Part shown: positions 22,119-30,986 of the stretch, in pieces
How positions within the stretch are numbered: the first letter of the stretch is position 1
How the letters are laid out: each line of letters opens with the position of its first letter
Assembly (NCBI GenBank): GCA_027422505.1
Contig: JAPQWV010001128.1
Location: 1-64,000, forward strand
Origin: Craterostigma plantagineum
Taxonomy: Eukaryota > Streptophyta > Magnoliopsida > Lamiales > Linderniaceae
Direction of reading: 5' to 3'
DNA: 64,000 bases
Translations under genes and position numbers: made by a program
Notes under the pieces: model-generated
Database searches by the model: none
Told to the model about the DNA's origin: nothing
What the model saw: only the letters and a program-made list of their open reading frames with translations

Positions 22119-22657
22119 TAGCATCTCCAACCCGCAACATGAAGATCAATTAATTCTGCACAATATTACAGCTGCCGCAGTGCTCTTACTCCAATCCATA
22201 AACTCTAGTGCTCTTATTCCAATCCATAAACTCTAATTTCTACAGTAATTTCACTCCAGCCCATTACTCTATTTCTAATCTTATAATCAAATTCTTATAT
22301 TAAAATAATTAAGAAGTCAATAACTATAATAATTAATATTTAAAATTAACTAAATTATAAACTAATCATATAATTTAATTATAATTTTATTAAAATTAAA
22401 ACGAAAATACAAATAAATAATTGGAAACTAATATTTTACTTTTATTATAAGAATATCAAATATTTAAATATAATTAGAATATTTTTTTATTAAATAAATT
22501 ATAAATAAATAGAAAGTACAACACAATTTTCGTGTTGAAAATTGTGTGTACTCTACATTTAGAATATCTCTGCTAATTAACACAATATTAATTTTAGATA
22601 TAAAGTCCCATGAGAGTAAAGACGTAAACAAAAATGACGTACCCATTGAAGATGCTC
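22119..22657. mobile_element. Harbinger/Tourist-like MITE, TSD TAA
   Basis: The ends are AGCATCTCCAACCC on the left and, inverted, GAGCATCTTCAATGGGT on the right, with TAA on both sides (22116-22118 and 22658-22660). The interior is AT-rich and non-coding. Terminal sequence and 3-bp target fit PIF/Harbinger MITEs. Confidence 0.75.
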
Positions 22658-22880
22658 TAATAGTTTAGAAAAACTCAGAATTTGCAAGTTCGTTAAAGTA
22701 AATGTTTCTTTGTGCAATAATTTAAAGTTTGCAATTTATTATTAATCCGTGTTTTGGAATTCAACGGAGTTTTTTTCCTACTGTCAAACTCATTTTACTT
22801 TTCAAAAATGTCCTAGGCAATATTGATTTTCCCAATATACAATTGATAAGTTATTTCGATTTCTGTTTTTGTGTTTCAGT

Positions 22881-23301
22881 TAGGGGTGTTCAAAAGTCAA
22901 CCAAATTACCGAACCGAAAATCGAAAATTCGGTATGAACCGAACCGAACCGAACCTAACCGAAGATTAATTCATATATTTAATAATTAAATTAATATATA
23001 CTTAATGAATTAATTCATATATATATAAATTAATTCTATTTGGGTATTAAAATATTATTTTCCCCAATATTTACATATATATATTTAATAAAATTAATAT
23101 ACATATAAATAAATTAATTCGGTTTTGGTATTAAAATATTACTTCCCCAAAATTTATTTTCTTTTTAAATTCGGTCTTTCGGTCGGTAACCGAAACCGAA
23201 CAGAAAAAATTCGGTTTAACCGGGTTTTCGGTTCTTAAATAAAAAACGAAAATTTCGGTAACCAAGTTTTCGGTTCGGTTTTTACCGAATGAGCACCCCT
23301 A
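22881..23301. mobile_element. hAT-type MITE rich in CGGTT words, TSD GTTTCAGT
   Basis: TAGGGGTGTTCA at the left and TGAGCACCCCTA at the right are inverted ends. A perfect 8-bp duplication GTTTCAGT flanks them (22873-22880 and 23302-23309), the target size of hAT elements. Both subterminal regions are filled with CCGAAC / GGTTCGG words. A second member of the family lies at 50805-51485. Confidence 0.88.
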
Positions 23302-23448
23302 GTTTCAGTTGTGAATTTTATTTATGCAGATGTTTATTCAACTCCAAATCTGCAGAACTCCTTGGCATTGACTGAACTAGTTTCAAGAATACGAGCAGAA
23401 AAACCAATATTACTCATCTATATGGTCTGCAGAAATTTCACAGGCTTA

Positions 23449-23971
23449 GACCATCTCTAACCGATAAACTCATTTCAAACTCAAAATGTAGTATTTGTCA
23501 CGTCAAATCATAATTCTTCTCCAACCATCAAACTCATTCTCAAACTCAAAAGAATATTTTCAAAATATTCTTTTTCACACAAACTTTTACAACTCTACAC
23601 TAACCATCCACATATTTTACACTTCATAAATTAAAACAAAAGATAAATTAAAATATTATTCACTATTAATAAATAATTTTAAGTATTAGGTTTACAATAT
23701 TAACATTATTACCTATCACACAATTTTAAAGGAATAAAATAAATAGAATATAATAGACTAATTAAATCATTTGGGTTAAAAATAAATTATTTATTGAACT
23801 GTGGTCTTTCGAAAGAGTTAGAAACATTTAGGTATATGAATATTACAAACCCATATTTGGGTTTTCGAGGTGAGAGAAAATGTTAAATACCTAATTTTTG
23901 TTTCAGTTTGCAGTGCGGTTGGACACATTTTTCTCCCCATTATGCAATTTGCGTCTCCATTGGAGATGGCC
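23449..23971. mobile_element. Harbinger/Tourist-like MITE, TSD TTA
   Basis: Ends GACCATCTCTAACC and, inverted, GGCCATCTCCAATGG are bounded by TTA (23446-23448 and 23972-23974). There is no coding capacity. Its terminal core CATCTCYAA resembles that of 22119-22657. Confidence 0.72.
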
Positions 23972-24239
23972 TTAGGAAGAAAGAAGAAACGTAAAAATGT
24001 ACAAAGGACGCTTTAAAATCAACCATTAACCACAAATTTACAGACACACGCCTAAAGCCCATACAAACTCTTGGGACATAGATTAAATACATATACTGAG
24101 ACATTTGTGTGAAAGACAATCTTGAAAGACCTTGGACCTTTTACATTATACTATATAACAGCAGGTCTAAATCATATACAACAACATCGAGCTAGATATT
24201 TGCTTTTAGAAAGCCGGGAAAACCAACCAATAGTCAAAC

Positions 24240-24690
24240 CAACCAAAATTCCAGCACCACAAGGCTCATACCGACAGCAAAAGCAATGGCACATTTTCTT
24301 AGAGAGCGTTTAGGTCGTCCATGGTTCTTTTTCGAGCCTGACTTTTTATGATTCTTCCTTGTCGTGTTGCCTTTAGTACGAGGCCAATTTGAGAATTTTG
24401 GAGTGGTAAGAGATTTGGCATGATCGTTGCTCTTTAGCATAAGGCTATCGTCTCAAGTTGCAATAAGCGAAGCCATTGTCAGCAAAGAGGCAAGAAGCTT
24501 GTTGGAAAAAGAGGTTTATCATGTGATCCTTTTCGTCGCAAGCTGCTTGGGCTTTCAGCCTCTCTAGCACGTGTTTGGGAATGGCACAGTGCTTCTAACA
24601 GCTGGGCTCTGCTGAGATTACCACTCGTTAGTTCAGAGGTATCCGATGAAGATGATGATACCACCTAGGCTAGATTGAACCTATTGCTGC
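24240..24690 (-). pseudogene. Decayed gene for a plant membrane-anchored protein of unknown function
   Basis: Read on the minus strand it gives SDTSELTSGNLSRAQLLEAL, CHSQTRAREAE, DEKDHMINLFFQQASCLFA, a WLRLLQLETIAL segment, a basic stretch with KRSLRKCAIAFAVGMSL, and then AGILVGLTIGWF as a C-terminal hydrophobic segment. From memory this order matches a family of uncharacterised plant proteins with an SRAQLLEAL helix and a single C-terminal membrane helix. At least four small indels change frame, so it is broken here. No function is known to me. A further exon may lie upstream (24700-24900), but I cannot establish it. Confidence 0.55.
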
Positions 24691-24947
24691 CGCAGAGGCG
24701 AAATCAAGATCGCAGAAACCTTACAGTTTTGCGGAAGGAAGAAGTTTTACCTCTTCTATGAGTGCATTTTTCAATTTTGAAAATTGAAATTGGGAAAAAT
24801 ACCTGGAAGTTCCTTTAGGCTCATATTCCAGGCACTGTGCAAGTCCTTACTTTTCAACCTTGGTTTTAACTACCGAAGTACCATTTTCTTCACTTGTGTC
24901 ATCTGTGCGAGGAAATATTTGTGTGTGTGTGACTGAAGCGAGAATTC

Positions 24948-25116
24948 TGTAGGGATTTTTCTCTGGCCCAATTCTAGCCCAAACTCAAGCCCGTATAAGC
25001 TTGTGGGGTTCCACTCTAAAACCAATTGGTAGTAGAGGAAGTGTACCACAAGCTTATAAACCATCTTAACTTTTCCTTCCTTTGTCGGTGTGGGACTTTA
25101 GATTGCACACTCAACA
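24948..25116 (-). repeat. 3' LTR of the tRNA-Phe-primed element
   Basis: The 169-bp copy contains the block CCTTTGTCGGTGTGGGACTT. Its pair is 27314-27479. TSD AATTC lies immediately to the left. Confidence 0.82.
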
Positions 25117-27294
25117 ATCCTCCCCTCAAACTAAAGACCACACAACGGGCCTCCCTTTTTACGATTATCTGCACAAGCGCTACTACCGCAATCACTGCAC
25201 CAAGCGCTTTTTCATCCGCAGATTCACCAATCGTCTTACAAGGGCCGGGGACACACCACCCACACCGTATTCGGGCTAGAATTTTTCCATCTGAAGGCAC
25301 CCTCACGTGTTCGTCCACGCTCACCGCACCAATTGTAGATCGAGGACCGCCGTTAGACTCGTATTTGGATGTGCTTTGAATGTATGCTAAGCGCTCTTAC
25401 TGATTTGAACTATCGGCAGCTCAAATCAGCTCAAAACAGCACCTCTAAACGCACACACTCTAACACTATTTTAACGTGGTTTGGCCCAAGTTTGGCCTAC
25501 GTCCAAGGATCAACCGAGGATCTTTTCCATTCACCACCAACACGAAAGCTATAGATTGCCACACCGTCTACAACTCTCATATTTACAGCTCACGGTGTTT
25601 GTCACTCTACAAGTAGATATGTGCTCGAGAAGATACCTAGTCGAACTTAGAAATCTGATTATATAGAGCTGAAAACATTCTTTTAAGCATGTCGCGCGTT
25701 TAATCTCAGCCGTTCGTTAAGTCTGATCAGTCGTCCCACAGAGCGCCACGTAACCTTGCTCTTCTGTGTGATCAAGCAAGAGTTGAGTGACAACTCTATA
25801 AGTGAAATAGCATTTCAATCAGAGCCGTCCGATCTCGATCCTAAGGCTGAGATTAATAATCCGCTTCAACTTGATCCTTTTAATCTGAGCCATTGATGCT
25901 TCGCGCGCTATCTAGCGACCCAGATTCAAACCTGCAGCTTTTAATCTGGTCCCTCCGATCTGCGCGCCAAAAGATCCAACTGCGGCTGTATGCCCGCGAC
26001 CATTACAGCTTATTTCATCACCTCTTCAGCTCAGCTCGACTCAGCTTCATCAGGCCGTCTTCTCCGGCGAGTTTCCAGCTCGCCTCTCCCAAAAAACTCC
26101 ACCACGAAACGGCAAACTCGCAATCTCAACTCCTGGGTTCGTCATCGCAGCCCAAACTTGCCCGGAAATCTCGTCCCAAACCATACCAGAAACCAGCCTC
26201 ATTTCAGCTTCTGTTTTCCCATCCCAAAGCTCCACCTCGATTCGCAGCCCTCTCGGTTGATCATCCAGCCCCTCCAAGAGCCCCCGAGCCTCGAACGAAC
26301 CCTCGTCAACTCCAAGCGCGCTTGAAATTTCCCACATGAAGTCGACTTGGAATTTTCGAGCTCACCGTCTTCGTCGCATGAAGACCCTTTGCTCCTACAG
26401 CCATGAGCCCTTTTCCCGACCCATCTCCGGCTAGCCAGCACCTGCATCTCGGCCTCCTTCGCTCCCGAAGCCTCAGCAACCAGCAGCAAATCATCCGCTG
26501 CAGCCACAGAGAATTCTGCTACAGCAGAATTCTATGATCCCTGTCGAACTTTCGCCCGCCGTTTCGATCCCGGCCTCTGTATCTTTTCCACCTCTGAGCT
26601 CACACACTCTTGTGGCCTGAGAATACTCTGCATCCTAGGTAGAATGGCCTCCACCTCAAGCTCGAAGCCATCGCAATCGAGCTCCAAAAAACAGCAGCTC
26701 AGAGCAGTTTCTGTCGAAAAACTGCTGCAACCAGGTACTTGCACGACCTTGTTCCACCTCAAGCCAAGGTTCCCGTGGCTTCCCTCGAGCACCATTTGAG
26801 CCACCACATTCCCTACTTCACGTAGGACCAGTTGCCTCCTCCGGACAACCCTCCGAAACACGAAAATCGTGCCTCCGAAACCGGCCGAAAATCAGCCTGC
26901 TCTGTCTCCGGCGTTGATCCGTTCTCTCGCGATTCTCGTGTTGCACCAGCTGTTTCTCCAGCCCTCCGATCCATCCGAGGTTCCTCCTAAGCTCTAGGTC
27001 CAACCTCGTATCACCTTGGATCCCCACAACACCTCTCTCGAACCGCAACTGCACGAATCTTCACCAGACATCGCAACCCGCAAGCTTCTCCGCGTTTTCA
27101 GCTGTGGTTTCTCCCTCCGATGCGCTTCCCGTGGCAGCCTGCGACACCACCACCTGCATCAGAGCCTCCTCAAGCCTCTTCTGAACCGAAAGAGCCTTGA
27201 GCCGCAGCCTCCTTGGTCCAAAAAACGCTTGAACCAATGAAAATCCCCAAATCAAGCCTCCTCGCGGTCACTCCCGGGAAAACAGCTCCGTCCT

Positions 27295-27311
27295 CCACGC
27301 TCACCGCACCA
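27295..27311 (-). promoter_or_regulatory. Primer binding site for tRNA-Phe
   Basis: The top strand reads CCACGCTCACCGCACCA, identical to the 3' terminal 17 nt of plant tRNA-Phe(GAA) with its CCA. It starts two bases from the LTR. A second identical 17-mer is at 25315-25331 inside the element. Confidence 0.85.
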
Positions 27312-27313
27312 TT

Positions 27314-27479
27314 TGTAGGATTTTTTTCTGGCCCAATTCTAGCAAACCCAAGCCCGTATAAACTTGTGGGGTTTCACTCTAAAACCAATTGGCATAGAAG
27401 AAGTGGACCCACAAGCTTATAAACCATCTTAACTTTTCCTTCCTTTGTCGGTGTGGGACTTTAGATTGCACACCCAAAA
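27314..27479 (-). repeat. 5' LTR of the tRNA-Phe-primed element
   Basis: The 166-bp copy pairs with 24948-25116, from which it differs by scattered substitutions and indels. TSD AATTC follows at 27480. Confidence 0.82.
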
Positions 27480-27911
27480 AATTCCACGAGAGATATTCGT
27501 TTCTTCGATGTTTAATGTCCAACTTGGTGAAATCGAGGTAGATCTCTATCTGATGACACCTTTTCTGCAAGACCAGACTTACCAATGCGGTGAGGTGACC
27601 TTTGAGAAACATTCAATCCTACATCATTTTATCAGCTGTTTGCCACCACGGTTCTATCTTCTTATGTTCGATCCAATGCCTTCGCCCGATACACCCTGCT
27701 GATATTGAGGCTCTCGGCCTGCAAGTACTCCCAATAAAAAAATACCAGTTTTAACACACACACTTCAGATTTAAAGGTAGTGATGTATGTTTTTTAAGTC
27801 ATCTTTGAGCTCGTGAAACACCTTCTTGGTGATTTCTTCAACTTCGTCGATGTAAATTATGCCTTGCTGCGCAGCTTCCACGTTATAGTCCGCAGCCTAA
27901 AATGTTGGTAT

Positions 27912-28441
27912 TGTTGTTTTATTATTTTTTAAGATAGAATGATGAGAAGGAGCAGAATAACGACGGACTGCTAGAGGAGGATTTATTTTCTTGGCAACTT
28001 CTTTTATTTTCTCACTCACGTTAAGATCTTTTTTTTTCTCTCCACAGTCCACTCACATGAAATACTTCTCTTAAGCTTTCCCTCTCCTTTAATATTGGCT
28101 CACACACCCACGTACATTAGCTCACTTCCCTCTATCTCTCTTTCCATGCATCTATCTGTATCTCTATATATAATACATAATATGGCATAAAAGTCAATTA
28201 CAATCTAACGCGTGATCATCTTTTTTGAATATTTGAGAGGACTGCGTATTTCCATTGTGTGCGCATGTATAGATCTTCTTTGACTTTCAAACAAAGCATA
28301 TCAATCACGCTGGGCTTCTTCTCATTTTTTCTTCCCAAATATTTTCTTTGACTGCTTCTTGATTCTTGAAGGTTCTCGTGTGACTTTCTGTTTTTATTAT
28401 TATTATTTTTATTTTATTCTCTTGATTGAGCTTATCTAACA
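27912..28441 (-). repeat. 3' LTR of the chaperone-carrying copia element
   Basis: The 530-bp repeat is nearly identical to 30459-30986. Read on the minus strand it begins TGTTAGATAAGC next to the polypurine tract. Confidence 0.92.
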
Positions 28442-28457
28442 AATTCCCCCCTTAAGC

Positions 28458-29096
28458 TCAATCTTCTTCAATTCTCCTTAAACTTAACTCTTTCCGTGTA
28501 TCATACGTTGCGGCTCGCCACTTAGCGTCTCTAAATGCCTTCGTAATTCTCTCCATATTTGTTGTCCAGCCGTATTCGCCATTTATCGGGAAGCTTGGTG
28601 AGTCGACGACCTTATCGTAGACCATCTTTTCCTCCTCAATTTTATTGTCTAGCTTTCGCCATTTTCTAGCGGCGAAAAACAACTTCTCGTCGTTGTATTC
28701 CTTCAACTGCATGACTACATATTCTTCGATCGCATCAACCGTGTAGTATTTCTTCGTCGGGCGTTCTAATAATAGACAGTTCTCTATGGCCTTTTTGCTT
28801 TCGTCGGTGCTGTAATAAATATAGGCATGTTTTTTCTCCATCTTCGTGACGTAGCCCGTCAGGCTCGTCAGCTCGTCGCCAGAATCTAGCGTGTCGAATC
28901 CTTCATGCTCTTTCTCGTTAATCTCCTCCATGGTGGCGACCATGTACTGCTCTGTCTCGTTGTTCACGTGCGCATGGCTTTTTCTGAATTTATTTGCAAC
29001 ATTCTCCACGACCTTTACAAGGCTTTTATCGTACCCAATAGCCGCGGGTGTGTCGATTGGATCCTTAGCTTCGGATCGATTGGCCTTTCTCGGCAT
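28458..29096 (-). CDS. Hsp90-like segment captured in a copia element
   Basis: The 212-codon frame begins MPRKANRSEAKD and is open throughout. From about residue 60 it follows the end of the Hsp90 middle domain and the start of the C-terminal domain: SGDELTSLTGYVTKMEKK, IYYSTDESKKAIEN, YTVDAIEEYVVMQLKEYNDE, KVVDSPSFPINGEYGWTTNM, then ERITKAFRD. These correspond in order to the well-known Hsp90 words SGDE.TSL, IYYITGESK, VDAIDEY and GEYGWTANMERI. The N-terminal ATPase domain and the MEEVD tail are absent, so it cannot act as a full chaperone. It has no introns, which favours capture from mRNA. Divergence from normal Hsp90 is high, yet no stop is present. It shares the element with the Gag and Hsp70-like frames, each in a different frame. 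Confidence 0.82.
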   Translation of the reverse strand: MPRKANRSEAKDPIDTPAAIGYDKSLVKVVENVANKFRKSHAHVNNETEQYMVATMEEINEKEHEGFDTLDSGDELTSLTGYVTKMEKKHAYIYYSTDESKKAIENCLLLERPTKKYYTVDAIEEYVVMQLKEYNDEKLFFAARKWRKLDNKIEEEKMVYDKVVDSPSFPINGEYGWTTNMERITKAFRDAKWRAATYDTRKELSLRRIEED

Positions 29097-29116
29097 CTCG
29101 AGAGTCTCCTTTGTGG

Positions 29117-29557
29117 TTACTCAATCGCCTCTTTGGTCACGAGCTCATCGATCTTATTCGTGAGTTCCTTTGCGGCTTCTCTGCGATTTTGGTCGATCTC
29201 TTTTTTCTTCATATTTTTGTTATCGCCCATCATCTTGGGGACCTCCTTGGTCATTGTCGCGATCTCGTCCTTCACGTCCGTCTCTAATTTTCCGGCAAGC
29301 TTGTACTTATCGTTGCTTCGGGTTTTCAAGTTGTTCATGTAGGCCTCAAGGCTGTCTCTCGCCTTGATCCACTCCTTCACGTATTTGTCTTTCTCACGTA
29401 CTTTTTCTTCGTGAGCGTGGTCTTTGTTGGTAGGACTGGCCTTGATAGTTTCTCCAGTCATTTGTTTAGCGACTTTTCGTTTAACATGTCGCGGGACCTT
29501 CGTCGTGGCTGCGTCGGTCGTCTCTTTCACGCCGCGCTCCTGGTTCTCTCCTCGCAT
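29117..29557 (-). CDS. Probable Hsp70/BiP lid-like segment captured in a copia element
   Basis: The 146-codon frame overlaps the Gag frame by 31 bp. Residues from about 50 on (EEKVREKDKYVKEWIKARDS, LEAYMNNLKT, NDKYKLAGKLETDVKDEIAT, MTKEV, DN) align in order with the helical lid of BiP-type Hsp70 ([48 protein letters not shown]). The first 45 residues are basic and unrecognised, and the final 30 are charged. No nucleotide-binding domain or HDEL tail is present. The match is weaker than that of the Hsp90 frame, because long charged helices can look alike by chance. Confidence 0.6.
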   Translation of the reverse strand: MRGENQERGVKETTDAATTKVPRHVKRKVAKQMTGETIKASPTNKDHAHEEKVREKDKYVKEWIKARDSLEAYMNNLKTRSNDKYKLAGKLETDVKDEIATMTKEVPKMMGDNKNMKKKEIDQNRREAAKELTNKIDELVTKEAIE

Positions 29558-30456
29558 GGCTTCTTCAGCTGCTGGGTTATTTCTTCAACAGCCTCACCAC
29601 CATGTGTCTCCATGGCTTTTACGTTCGCCTTCGACGGCGCATGCATGGTGTCGTCGATCTTGTTTTTCATCTCATCGGCATTTTCTGATGCGTTCGCGTC
29701 GATTTCCTCGACTTTCTCAGGTGGTTGTCGTGGCGGCGTTTCTTCGACCGCCTCCTCTTTCTCGAGCTCTCCTTCGTTTGAAACTCCTTTTTTCTTTTCT
29801 TCTTCCATGGGCTCCTCGGCCTTTGGATATATTTCTTCCTCTTCATCGCCATCGGCTTTCATCTTTGATGATTCGCCTTTTTCTTTTCTCATCTCGGGTT
29901 TTGGTGGTGGTTCATCATTTTTCTTTTCCACCACTGGCTCAGCGTGATCTTTATCACGCTCGCTCTCCACGACACGAGCTCCCTCTTCTCGTACGGGTTC
30001 GCACTCAACGTTCTTCTCGTCCTCCTTCGTCGTTGCAAGTTCGCCCAATTTTTGTGGCTGAACTTGATTGGTGTAATCAGCGTCTTTGTACGCTTTCTCC
30101 AACAGATCCCAGGCTTCCTTGGTGTTTCTCGCACCGCTTATCTCTCTGTAACCGGTAAATTCTACCGCTTCGCGGATGACGAGGAGCGCGAGACCATTTT
30201 CTATGGCGGCGGCTCGCAACGTCTTCCGTTGCGACCTTGACTTTGTATACCCCGTCGTATTGGGTGAATATCCATCTTCGACTATTTTCCATAAGCCTTG
30301 CGATTTCAGCAAAGCTTTCGTTTCAGCGCTCCACCGTACGTAATTACTTTCGGTGAGTTTTGGCGGGAGTGGCATTCCAACACCTGGTAATTTCAGCATC
30401 ACCACTGGCTCTCTCGGCTCTAACGGCTCCATTGACACCATCGGCTCTGATACCAT
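29527..30456 (-). CDS. Copia Gag N-terminal domain with a long charged tail
   Basis: The 309-codon frame starts at an ATG inside the primer binding site; the second Met (residue 6) is a plausible alternative start. Residues 30-125 resemble the copia Gag region: PPKLTESNYVRWSAETKALL, KSQGLWKIVEDGY, then AREAVEF-like helices and ISGARNTKEAWDLLEKAYKD. After residue 130 it becomes a low-complexity Glu/Lys/Pro-rich tail with no zinc knuckle. The lack of stops over 930 bp suggests recent or selected coding use in the element. The product would be expected to bind element RNA or co-assemble with Gag from an autonomous partner; that is inference. Confidence 0.78.
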   Translation of the reverse strand: MVSEPMVSMEPLEPREPVVMLKLPGVGMPLPPKLTESNYVRWSAETKALLKSQGLWKIVEDGYSPNTTGYTKSRSQRKTLRAAAIENGLALLVIREAVEFTGYREISGARNTKEAWDLLEKAYKDADYTNQVQPQKLGELATTKEDEKNVECEPVREEGARVVESERDKDHAEPVVEKKNDEPPPKPEMRKEKGESSKMKADGDEEEEIYPKAEEPMEEEKKKGVSNEGELEKEEAVEETPPRQPPEKVEEIDANASENADEMKNKIDDTMHAPSKANVKAMETHGGEAVEEITQQLKKPCEERTRSAA

Positions 30457-30457
30457 T
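30446..30457 (-). promoter_or_regulatory. tRNA-iMet primer binding site
   Basis: On the minus strand TGGTATCAGAGC directly follows the end of the right-hand LTR. This is the standard copia primer site. The upstream A makes it part of an ATG that opens the Gag frame. Confidence 0.88.
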
Positions 30458-30458
30458 T

Positions 30459-30986
30459 TGTTGTTTTATTATTTTTTTAAGATAGAATGATGAGAAGGAG
30501 CAGAATAACGACGGACTGCTAGAGGAGGATTTATTTTCTTGTAACTTCTTTTATTTTCTCACTCACGTTAAGATCTTTTTTTTTCTCTCCACTCACATGA
30601 AATACTTTTCTTAAGCTTTCCCTCTCCTTTAATATTGGCTCACATAGCCACGTACATTAGCTCACTTCCCTCTATCTCTCTTTCCATGCATCTATCTGTA
30701 TCTCTATATATAATACATAATATGGCATAAAAGTCAATTACAATCTAACGCGTGATCATCTTTTTTGAATATTTGAGAGGACTGCGTATTTCCATTGTGT
30801 GCGCATGTATAGATCTTCTTTGACTTTCAAACAAAGCATATCAATCACGCTGGGCTTCTTCTCATTTTTTCTTCCCCAAATATTTTCTTTGACTGCTTCT
30901 TGATTCTTGAAGGTTCTCGTGTGACTTTCTGTTTTTATTATTATTATTATTTTTATTTTATTCTTCTTGATTGAGCTTATCTAACA
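30459..30986 (-). repeat. 5' LTR of the chaperone-carrying copia element
   Basis: The 528-bp copy pairs with 27912-28441; differences are a handful of substitutions and short indels (for example an extra TTA triplet near 30940). A TATATATAA stretch (about 30706) could serve as promoter on either strand. Confidence 0.9.

Larger units (their letters stand above)
24948..27479 (-). mobile_element. LTR element without pol, primed by tRNA-Phe, TSD AATTC
   Basis: Direct repeats of about 167 bp (24948-25116 and 27314-27479) share TGTAGG at one end and TTAGATTGCACAC near the other. They are flanked by a perfect 5-bp duplication AATTC (24943-24947 and 27480-27484). On the minus strand the primer site next to the right-hand LTR is complementary to tRNA-Phe. 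A polypurine tract (GAGGGGAGGA) borders the left-hand LTR. The 2.2 kb interior is GC-richer than its surroundings and has open frames on both strands, none resembling gag or pol. It is best described as a LARD/TRIM-like non-autonomous element. Confidence 0.82.
27912..30986 (-). mobile_element. Non-autonomous copia-type element carrying chaperone-like sequence, TSD GGTAT
   Basis: LTRs of about 530 bp (27912-28441 and 30459-30986) begin TGTTGTTTTATT and end TTATCTAACA, and differ by only a few bases. TSD GGTAT lies at 27907-27911 and 30987-30991. On the minus strand the right LTR is followed by the primer site ATGGTATCAGAGC (tRNA-iMet), and a polypurine tract AAGGGGGGAA precedes the left LTR. 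The interior has three consecutive open frames: a copia Gag N-terminal domain with a long charged tail, an Hsp70-lid-like frame and an Hsp90-like frame. No protease, integrase or reverse transcriptase is present, so it must use enzymes from another copia element. It sits in the ClpX-like gene just upstream of the Walker B exon. Confidence 0.92.

Noticed and set aside
26050..26507. Overlapping open frames on both strands in the interior of the tRNA-Phe element
   Set aside because: They exist because the stretch is GC-rich and poor in stop codons. The translations lack any motif, and both strands are open at once. I therefore do not call a gene.
29411..30158. Long plus-strand frames opposite the Gag and Hsp-like frames
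   Set aside because: They are rich in Ser, Phe and Leu, the mirror image of the Glu/Lys-rich minus-strand frames, and match nothing. LTR, primer site and polypurine tract fix the coding strand as minus.
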